Shown: positions 1 to 5,913 of the stretch, piece by piece | How the letters are laid out: every line of letters starts with the position of its first letter | How positions within the stretch are numbered: position 1 is the stretch's first letter | NCBI GenBank assembly: GCA_913045395.1 | Contig: CAJWPV010000105.1 | Span: 1 to 5,913 of the forward strand | Origin: an uncultured Verrucomicrobiota bacterium | GTDB lineage: Bacteria; Verrucomicrobiota; Verrucomicrobiia; Limisphaerales; UBA1096 | DNA length: 5,913 nt | Reading direction: 5' to 3' | The notes under the pieces: generated by a model | The model's input: only the letters and a program-made list of their open reading frames with translations | What the model was told of the DNA's origin: nothing | The model's database searches: none | Translations under genes and position numbers: made by a program

Positions 1-1308
1 TTAGTTTTGGCCACTTTAGGCCTTGTTTGTGTTTTGGGTTTTTCACGCTTAACCAAGCCGAAGTTGCGGCTGCCCGACGGTTTGCCCAAGTGGCTCGCTT
101 GGCTGCCACTCGCTTGGTTTGGCTGGCAGGTTCTCTCCCTTTTACAAACCGCAGACCAAGCGATGTCGATCGCCACGGTGATTCATTTTGCGTCCTGTCT
201 GGCCGCATTTTATTTGGGGCTCCTCGTGTTTGCCCGGATGCGCTTGGCCAAACTGGCGCTTTGGGGTGCAGCGCTTGGTTTAATCCTGAACCTCGTGAAC
301 GCCTGCCAGCAACAATTCGGCGGACTTGAGTTGACCCGCAACAGCATCATTGAGCGCCTGGTGACCCCCAGTGTATTGGAGAACTGGCTGGAGTTCAGGT
401 ATACAACACTTGACCATCCGGAGAAGTCCCCATCCCAACCCGGTGACGAAGGCAAAACCATCCCCGAGGAAATCGAGCAACAGATTGCCCTACTTTCGCC
501 GGAACCCGCGATGAAGGTTCGTCAACTACCAATAGAATACATCAAGCGCATGTACAGCACTCGCCTCTTCGGGCACATGTTTTACCCAAATGCATTGGCC
601 GGAGTGATCCTGCTGCTGTTGCCGGTTTCGCTCGCGCTGCTGCTTGGCCAAGGGCGCTGGCTCGTGCCTCGATATACGATTGCGCTTGGCTTGGCGGCGG
701 TCGGCTTGGCCTGCCTATACTGGTCCGGCTCGAAGGCGGGTTGGCTGATAGCGCTGGCGTTGCTCGGCGCCTGGTTTCTGCATTTGCCACTGTCAGGGAA
801 ACTGAAGCTCGGTTTGGCCGGCGCGGCGATGGTGCTGGGCTTGGCCGGGTTCGCCGTGAAGTACGCCGACTATTTTGACCGCGGAGCGACGAGTGTCGGG
901 GCGCGGTTCGGCTACTGGAATGCCGCTGCGCAGACGGCGATGGAGAAACCGCTGCTGGGCACCGGTCCAGGGACGTTTCAGCTTGCATACAAGCGTTATC
1001 GCCCGCCAGGCGCCGAGCCGACGCGGCTCACACACAACGACTACCTGCAGCAGGCGAGCGACTCCGGGTGGCCGGGGTTTGTGCTTTACGCGGCGTTCAT
1101 CGGTGGTGCGGGATGGGTGCTGGCTAGGCGGCGTCTGGACGATCCGCTGTTGATCGCCGTCCGGCTCGGCCTACTGGCCTGGCTACTGCAGGGGTTCGTC
1201 GAGTTCGGGCTGTACATCCCGGCGCTGGCCTGGCCGGCCTGGCTGATGCTGGGCTGGCTACTGGCGTTGCCGACAAATCGGTTCGACAAAAGCACGGCAA
1301 CTGAATAA
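1..1308 (+). CDS. O-antigen ligase / polymerase family (Wzy_C) membrane protein, 5'-truncated by window edge
   Basis: This inner-membrane protein probably joins or polymerises lipid-linked glycan (O-antigen, capsule or exopolysaccharide) on the periplasmic face. The frame is open from base 1 (Leu-Val-Leu-Ala), so the true start lies upstream; the TTG at 7 falls inside a membrane segment and is unlikely to be the start. I see about ten hydrophobic segments. Family marks are R..GHMFYPNALAG (about 565-605), SGSKAGW (about 727-747), R..YW followed by PLLGTGPGTF (about 904-978), and LTHNDYLQQASDSGWPGF (1027-1080), whose His at 1033-1035 matches the conserved periplasmic His of WaaL/Wzy proteins. 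A final pair of membrane helices contains LLQGFVEFGLYIP. A hydrophilic stretch of about 85 residues (about 310-560) lies between early helices. The gene ends in tandem stops (TAATAA, 1306-1311), 14 bases before aroQ. Ligase and polymerase cannot be told apart by sequence alone, and the sugar substrate is unknown. Confidence 0.85.
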   Translation, partial: LVLATLGLVCVLGFSRLTKPKLRLPDGLPKWLAWLPLAWFGWQVLSLLQTADQAMSIATVIHFASCLAAFYLGLLVFARMRLAKLALWGAALGLILNLVNACQQQFGGLELTRNSIIERLVTPSVLENWLEFRYTTLDHPEKSPSQPGDEGKTIPEEIEQQIALLSPEPAMKVRQLPIEYIKRMYSTRLFGHMFYPNALAGVILLLLPVSLALLLGQGRWLVPRYTIALGLAAVGLACLYWSGSKAGWLIALALLGAWFLHLPLSGKLKLGLAGAAMVLGLAGFAVKYADYFDRGATSVGARFGYWNAAAQTAMEKPLLGTGPGTFQLAYKRYRPPGAEPTRLTHNDYLQQASDSGWPGFVLYAAFIGGAGWVLARRRLDDPLLIAVRLGLLAWLLQGFVEFGLYIPALAWPAWLMLGWLLALPTNRFDKSTATE

Positions 1309-1322
1309 TAATCCGCCCGGAT

Positions 1323-1763
1323 GTGAAGGTATTATTCCTCAACGGCCCCAACCTGAACCTGCTGGGCCAGCGCGAACCGGAGATTTACGGCAGCATGACG
1401 TTGGCGGATATCGAGGACATGGTTCGTGAACACGCCGACCGGCACAACGTCGAGGTCGTGTTTCACCAGTCCAACCACGAGGGCGAACTGGTGACACAAG
1501 TGCAACAGTCAGCCGGTGACTACGACTATGTGATCCTGAATGCGGCGGCGTACACCCACACGAGCATCGCGCTCAAGGATGCCATCGTCGGCTCCGGTGC
1601 AAGTGCCATCGAGATTCACCTCACCAACGTCCACGCCCGCGAGGCGTACCGGCGAAAGTCAATGATCGCCCAGGCCTGCATCGGCAGCATCAACGGCTTT
1701 GGCGCCTCCTCCTACATCCTCGGCCTCGAGGCAGCGATCCTGCACAACAAGGCCAAACACTGA
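1323..1763 (+). CDS. aroQ: 3-dehydroquinate dehydratase, type II
   Basis: This cytosolic enzyme dehydrates 3-dehydroquinate to 3-dehydroshikimate, the third step of the shikimate pathway to aromatic amino acids; the family forms dodecamers. At 146 residues it has the normal full length. Type II marks are all present: FLNGPNLNLLG at residues 5-15, the active-site Arg17 and Tyr22, QSNHEGEL at 49-56, NAAAYTHTS at 73-81, and EIHLTNVHARE at 97-107, with His99 as the catalytic His and Arg110 as the substrate-binding Arg. The start must be GTG at 1323: in this frame a TGA stop lies at 1302-1304 and no other start codon falls between. There is no Shine-Dalgarno sequence. The start overlaps an ATG at 1321 that runs straight into TGA in its own frame. 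Lying 14 bases after the Wzy-like gene and 6 bases before the lipoprotein gene, it is probably cotranscribed with both. Confidence 0.96.
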   Translation: MKVLFLNGPNLNLLGQREPEIYGSMTLADIEDMVREHADRHNVEVVFHQSNHEGELVTQVQQSAGDYDYVILNAAAYTHTSIALKDAIVGSGASAIEIHLTNVHAREAYRRKSMIAQACIGSINGFGASSYILGLEAAILHNKAKH

Positions 1764-1769
1764 TTTTCC

Positions 1770-2420
1770 ATGCGCAGATTCCTGACGACATCCCTTTCGC
1801 ATTGGCTTGGCCTGGTTTTGTTGCTCGGCTCGGCCGCCGGTTGCGTAAACAAGCAGCGAATGACCGAGCCGATCCGCAGTGTCGGCGAACAGTTGCTGTT
1901 CAGCACCGCCATCGACCGGGCACTCTCGGAACTGGACTTGGAGGCTATCGGCCGTCTGAAAGGTTTCAAGGTTTACCTTTCGACAGTTTACTTGCAGACG
2001 CTCGACCAAGAGTACCTTGTAGGCTCGCTCCGCGACCTGCTTCTTTCCAGCGGCGTGTTGGTGGTCGATGACATCGCCCAGGCGGAGGTGATCGTCGAGG
2101 TACGAACCGGCGCCAATTCGCTGGATTCGGCAACGGTCACCGCCGGTATCGCCGAGGATCAGGCACTCCCCAATCCGATCACCGGTGCCCCAGTTGCCCT
2201 GCCCGAGTTGGCCTTCTTCAAGAAGCAAAACAACGTCTCTTTGACCAAGGTCGCACTAGTGGCCTACCATGCCGACTCTCGGGAACACATTTTTTCCTCC
2301 GGCACATTGCTCGGAGGTGCCTACGACCGGCATTACCAGTTCCTCGGCCTCATCCGGCTGCGCTTCACGGACGTGCCCGAGTTGCGTGCAATTAAACAGC
2401 TAAAACGGCGCTATCGCTGA
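1770..2420 (+). CDS. Predicted lipoprotein of unknown function (DUF6655-like)
   Basis: I do not know the function. The 216-residue product begins with a basic tip (MRR), a hydrophobic core (residues 12-20) and SAAGC, a lipobox-like end with Cys25 as the likely lipidated residue. The -3 residue is Ala where Leu is usual, so the lipobox is acceptable but not ideal. The mature part has no obvious membrane segment. It begins near EQLLFSTAIDRAL, then has GFKVYLSTVYL, an EYLVGSLRDLLLSSGVLVVDD stretch followed by AEVIVEVRTGA, an ELAFFKKQ turn, and VALVAYHADS near the end. This order of short motifs resembles, from memory, DUF6655 proteins of planctomycetes and relatives; no search was run. ATG 1770 lies 6 bases after the aroQ stop with no Shine-Dalgarno sequence, suggesting coupled translation. 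Asn at +2 after the Cys fits outer-membrane sorting if E. coli rules apply. Confidence 0.8.
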   Translation: MRRFLTTSLSHWLGLVLLLGSAAGCVNKQRMTEPIRSVGEQLLFSTAIDRALSELDLEAIGRLKGFKVYLSTVYLQTLDQEYLVGSLRDLLLSSGVLVVDDIAQAEVIVEVRTGANSLDSATVTAGIAEDQALPNPITGAPVALPELAFFKKQNNVSLTKVALVAYHADSREHIFSSGTLLGGAYDRHYQFLGLIRLRFTDVPELRAIKQLKRRYR

Positions 2421-2428
2421 TTTCAATC

Positions 2429-2444
2429 GGCCAATCACTTGGCC
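2429..2444. repeat. Small inverted repeat after the lipoprotein gene
   Basis: GGCCAA (2429-2434) and TTGGCC (2439-2444) are perfect complements around a 4-base loop, starting 8 bases after the lipoprotein stop. It may mark the transcript's 3' end, but no T tract follows on either strand, so it is not a standard intrinsic terminator. Confidence 0.4.
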
Positions 2445-2474
2445 AAGCGGCCCGCACGCAAGAAAAAAAACCCA

Positions 2475-3577
<1,103 letters not shown>

Positions 3578-3579
<2 letters not shown>

Positions 3580-3582
3580 GGG
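3578..3582 (+). promoter_or_regulatory. Ribosome binding site deciding the peroxiredoxin start
   Basis: AAGGG overlaps the gap stop codon. It touches the TTG at 3583 directly, too close to serve it, but lies 9 bases before the in-frame TTG at 3592, a workable distance. It is the only Shine-Dalgarno-like motif among the five visible starts. Confidence 0.5.
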
Positions 3583-3591
3583 TTGAACAAA

Positions 3592-4224
3592 TTGACAAAT
3601 CACACAGACGACATTTACGCAGATCTACCTCCAGTTGGCGTGGGGCAGGACGTTCCCGAGTTCAATATGGAAACCTACGAACCGAGCAGTGGTTCGTTTG
3701 GAGAAGTCAATCTGACCGAACTGAAAAAGGAAGGTAAGTGGACTGTTCTCGTCTTTTATCCAGCGGACTTCACATTCGTCTGTCCAACAGAACTGGCCGA
3801 CTTGGCTGCACAGAACGCCAAACTGACCGAACTCGGCGCGAAGGTCGTCGCTGTTTCCACTGACACGAAATTCAGCCACCTGGCCTGGTGCCAAGCGGAG
3901 AAGCTGATGGCCGATGTCAGGTACACCATGGCCGCGGACACCACCGGCTTGGTCAGCAGTCTCTTCGGTGTTTACGACGAAGAAACCGGCTTAGCCCTAC
4001 GAGGCACCTTCGTGATCAATCCTGAAGGCAAACTCGTCAGCAGCCAGATCAACTTCTACAACGTCGGCCGCAACATGGAGGAACTTGTTCGCATCATGGA
4101 AGCCAACGTGCATTGCGCGGCCAACCCAGCCGAAGCCTGCCCGGCCAAATGGACGCCCGGCGAAAAGACCCTTACCCCAAGCGAGGGCATGGTCGGCAAG
4201 GTTTACGAGGCACTCAACGACTGA
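3592..4224 (+). CDS. Typical 2-Cys peroxiredoxin (AhpC/Prx1 class)
   Basis: It reduces hydrogen peroxide and organic hydroperoxides in the cytosol through a cysteine thiol that is recycled by a thioredoxin-like or AhpF-like partner; no reductase gene is in view. From TTG 3592 it has 210 residues. The peroxidatic Cys64 (TGT at 3781) sits in FYPADFTFVCPTE, with Thr61 of the PxxxTxxC motif. The active-site Arg is in RGTF (Arg137). The resolving Cys183 is in EACPAKW, with a further Cys175 eight residues earlier and an extra Cys100 in HLAWC. SSLFGVYDEE replaces the GGLG motif of oxidation-sensitive forms, so it is probably robust to over-oxidation, as most bacterial forms are. TTG 3583 is an alternative start (213 residues). 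The first in-frame ATG, 3667, would cut off the conserved VGQDVPEF segment and is unlikely. It is probably cotranscribed with gap. Whether to call it ahpC is uncertain without its reductase. Confidence 0.93.
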   Translation: MTNHTDDIYADLPPVGVGQDVPEFNMETYEPSSGSFGEVNLTELKKEGKWTVLVFYPADFTFVCPTELADLAAQNAKLTELGAKVVAVSTDTKFSHLAWCQAEKLMADVRYTMAADTTGLVSSLFGVYDEETGLALRGTFVINPEGKLVSSQINFYNVGRNMEELVRIMEANVHCAANPAEACPAKWTPGEKTLTPSEGMVGKVYEALND

Positions 4225-4241
4225 TCGGATTCAAACAGTAC

Positions 4242-4273
4242 AAAAAAGCGACGTAAAATTGCGTCACTTTTTT
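4242..4273. terminator. Bidirectional intrinsic terminator between prx and cysC
   Basis: Six A bases (4242-4247), a stem GCGACGTA (4248-4255), loop AAAT, an opposing arm TGCGTCAC (4260-4267) and six T bases (4268-4273) form a near-symmetric hairpin. In each direction the stem has one mismatch and one G-U wobble, then a U tract. It begins 17 bases after the peroxiredoxin stop. The cysC stop codon (4272-4274) overlaps its edge, so it can serve both converging units. Confidence 0.82.
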
Positions 4274-4850
4274 ATTGGCTCAAAAACGACAAAATTAGAT
4301 CCACCGCTTCGGTCTCGCTCAATCGATCTGTGTTCAGCTCAACCTCGGGCGATACCGGTGGCTCGTAGGGCGAAGAGATGCCGGTAAAATCTGCTATTTC
4401 ACCCCTTATGGCACGGGCATAGAGCCCTTTGGTATCTCGCTCCTGACATACTTCCAGAGATGCATTAACGTACACTTCAATGAAACAGCCATCTGGCATC
4501 GCACCTCTGACCTTATCTCGGTCTACCCGGAATGGCGAAATGAAGGCCACTATCACGCACAGGCCCGAGTTGGCCATGATACGAGCGACTTCACCAATAC
4601 GCCGAATATTCTCTGTCCGATCCTCGAGTGAGAAACCAAGGTCCTGACACAGGCCTGTACGAACAATGTCGCCGTCAAGTACGTATACCTGCCGACCATC
4701 ATCGAAGAGACGCCGCTCCAAAGCCATGGCAATAGTACTTTTGCCAGCACCGCTCAGGCCTGTCAGCCATATGATCTGACCATGGTGACCATTTCGCTTA
4801 TTGCGCTCGGCGAGTGAAACTTTGCTACTGACTTGTGTTAAATTACTCAC
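4272..4850 (-). CDS. cysC: Adenylylsulfate (APS) kinase
   Basis: It phosphorylates adenosine 5'-phosphosulfate (APS) with ATP to give PAPS, the second step of sulfate activation, in the cytosol. The 192-residue length is normal for a stand-alone CysC. The P-loop GLSGAGKST spans residues 31-39, DGD lies at 59-61, DLGFS at 70-74, the RTENIRRIGEVA segment at 78-89, and FISPFR at 103-108 with Ser105 at the position phosphorylated in E. coli CysC. RDTKGLYARA (138-147) is the lid-side motif, with Thr where Pro is usual, and FTGISSPYE follows at 155-163. The start is GTG at 4850-4848: an in-frame TGA at 4862-4860 leaves no other start codon, and the frame differs from cysN, so this is not a CysNC fusion. 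No Shine-Dalgarno sequence is seen. It follows cysN by 52 bases, probably in one operon. It may feed cysteine synthesis or polysaccharide sulfation. Confidence 0.96.
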   Translation of the reverse strand: MSNLTQVSSKVSLAERNKRNGHHGQIIWLTGLSGAGKSTIAMALERRLFDDGRQVYVLDGDIVRTGLCQDLGFSLEDRTENIRRIGEVARIMANSGLCVIVAFISPFRVDRDKVRGAMPDGCFIEVYVNASLEVCQERDTKGLYARAIRGEIADFTGISSPYEPPVSPEVELNTDRLSETEAVDLILSFLSQ

Positions 4851-4902
4851 GAACTGTGATCAGCATCTGACATTGTTTTTGGGCGTGTCAACAGGAAAGA
4901 CT

Positions 4903-5913
4903 TTAAATCGAAAAGTCGGTGTACTCAGGTTGATAAAGTTGGGATGGAGGCCGAAGCATTCCGGCAGCAACAGTGGCATTGGTTTCCGGGTCAACGAGAA
5001 CAAAAGAACCGGTGAGTCGGTTGGTCGTGTAGCCATCAAAGACCAGCGGCTTGGCTGTGCGCAGGCTGACCTCACCAATATCGTTCAAGGCCAACTGATC
5101 CGGCTCGGGTTCCGTTTCGTAAGTTTTAATATTAACACGACTGTCCAAACTCCCGACCATGGCCTGCACGGTTTGCGCACCGTGTTTTAGGTAATATTTC
5201 CGGTCACGCTTCAGTGGCCGCGAATCCATCCAACACAGCTGTGCTGAGAGATCTGCACAATAGCCAGGCAACGGGTCAAGACCCACGATCGTATCACCCC
5301 GGCTGACATCGATATCATCCTCAAGCAGAAGCGTGACGGACTGCGGTGAAAAGGCCTCTTCCAGTGTCCCATCGTAAGTCCAGATTTCCCTGATTTTACT
5401 TTTAAGGCCGCTCGGCAAAATTAGCACTTCCTGGCCGATTTTCACAATGCCTCCGGTAATCTGACCGGAAAAACCACGAAAATCGTGCAATGTTTTATCC
5501 TTTGGGTTGTTTGGACGGTTTACCCACTGAACAGGAAAACGAAAAGCATTGAGATTCCAATCACTAGCGTTGTGCACGGATTCCAGGTGGCCAAGCAGCG
5601 TCGTGGCTTCATACCACGTCGAATGCCGGGAGGGAGTGACAACATTGTCCCCCTCCAATGCACTCATCGGTATAAACTTCACATCCTTGAACATATCCAG
5701 CTTGGGAAGAAAACCCTCAATTTCAGCGCGAATATTGCGATAGCAATCCTCGCTCCAACCTACGAGGTCCATTTTATTGATTGCAAACACGATGTGCGGA
5801 ATACCCAACAACGCAGAGAGATAGCTATGCCTACGCGTCTGCTCAATGACACCATTTCGTGCATCCACGAGCACGACGGAAAGATTCGCCGTGCTCGCGC
5901 CAGTGACCATATT
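4903..5913 (-). CDS. cysN: Sulfate adenylyltransferase subunit 1 (GTPase), N-terminus beyond window
   Basis: CysN is the GTP-hydrolysing subunit that, with CysD, joins sulfate and ATP to make APS. The frame is open to the right window edge: base triplet 5913-5911 encodes Asn directly before MVTGAS, matching the RNMVTGAS segment inside CysN, so the apparent Met at 5910 is internal. By comparison with E. coli CysN roughly 120 residues, with the P-loop and DTPGH motif, lie outside. Visible are LVDARNGVIEQTRRHS, the G4 motif NKMD (5778-5767), the G5-like SALEGDNV, then STWYEATTLL, and the beta-barrel domains with FRFPVQWVNRPN followed by HDFRGFSGQITGG. A short insert (NPKDKTL) lies between RPN and DFRG. 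The C-terminus, after VDPETNATVAAGM, has a tail of about 18 residues and no kinase domain; the kinase is the separate cysC, 52 bases on. cysD is expected upstream, off the right edge. Confidence 0.95.
   Translation of the reverse strand, partial: NMVTGASTANLSVVLVDARNGVIEQTRRHSYLSALLGIPHIVFAINKMDLVGWSEDCYRNIRAEIEGFLPKLDMFKDVKFIPMSALEGDNVVTPSRHSTWYEATTLLGHLESVHNASDWNLNAFRFPVQWVNRPNNPKDKTLHDFRGFSGQITGGIVKIGQEVLILPSGLKSKIREIWTYDGTLEEAFSPQSVTLLLEDDIDVSRGDTIVGLDPLPGYCADLSAQLCWMDSRPLKRDRKYYLKHGAQTVQAMVGSLDSRVNIKTYETEPEPDQLALNDIGEVSLRTAKPLVFDGYTTNRLTGSFVLVDPETNATVAAGMLRPPSQLYQPEYTDFSI

Noticed and set aside
1659..2228. Long minus-strand open frame opposite aroQ and the lipoprotein gene
   Set aside because: It overlaps two well-supported genes, shows no recognisable domain and looks like a complement of their codon bias.
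2429..2444. Hairpin after the lipoprotein gene as a true intrinsic terminator
   Set aside because: There is no T tract downstream on either strand; it is listed only as an inverted repeat.
3592..3621. Perfect TTGACA -35 hexamer followed by TACGCA 18 bases later
   Set aside because: The -10 is poor, and a start from here would exclude the conserved VGQDVPEF segment of the peroxiredoxin. The hexamer coincides with the TTG start codon and is likely chance.
4868..4891. Minus-strand TTGACA (4891-4886) and a TGACA/TGTCA inverted repeat in the cysN-cysC gap
   Set aside because: No good -10 lies 16-18 bases away, and a 5-bp stem with a 13-base loop and no T tract is weak. The gap is best read as an intra-operon spacer.
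4801..5190. Plus-strand open frame opposite the cysC start and cysN C-terminus
   Set aside because: Both opposing genes have clear family motifs here; this frame has none.

Overview
The window is a gene-dense bacterial chromosomal segment holding six protein-coding genes in two converging blocks; two of the genes run off the window edges. Four of the five visible start sites lack a recognisable Shine-Dalgarno sequence and three start at GTG or TTG. One lipoprotein resembles, from memory, a family (DUF6655) known from planctomycetes and relatives. Together with the general look of the proteins this suggests a PVC-group bacterium, perhaps Verrucomicrobiota. That assignment is an inference; nothing here is a phylogenetic marker I could align.

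Left block, plus strand (1-4224). A polytopic membrane protein of the O-antigen ligase/polymerase (Wzy_C) family, missing its N-terminus at the window edge, is followed after 14 bases by type II 3-dehydroquinate dehydratase (aroQ, shikimate pathway) and after 6 more bases by a predicted lipoprotein of unknown function. These three look like one transcription unit. A 130-base gap (2421-2550) holds a small hairpin, a sigma70-like promoter and a second hairpin at the predicted mRNA 5' end. It leads into NAD-type glyceraldehyde-3-phosphate dehydrogenase (gap) and, 12 bases after its stop, a typical 2-Cys peroxiredoxin (AhpC/Prx1 class). Pairing an oxidant-sensitive thiol dehydrogenase with a peroxide-removing enzyme in one apparent operon is the most biologically suggestive arrangement here.

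A symmetric hairpin with A and T tracts (4242-4273) separates the blocks and looks like a bidirectional intrinsic terminator. The cysC stop codon is buried in its T tract.

Right block, minus strand (5913-4272). The C-terminal two thirds or more of sulfate adenylyltransferase GTPase subunit (cysN) is followed by a separate adenylylsulfate kinase (cysC). They would turn sulfate into APS and then PAPS, for sulfur assimilation or for sulfating polysaccharides; cysD would be expected beyond the right edge. Hand-sampled lines suggest this block is poorer in G+C (about 43-57%) than the aroQ/gap region (about 53-67%).

No tRNA, rRNA, CRISPR array, insertion sequence or phage gene was seen, and no gene-free stretch exceeds 300 bases. 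I see no clear novel multi-gene system. The findings are mainly an uncharacterised lipoprotein, the gap-prx pairing, unusual translation starts and the shared terminator.
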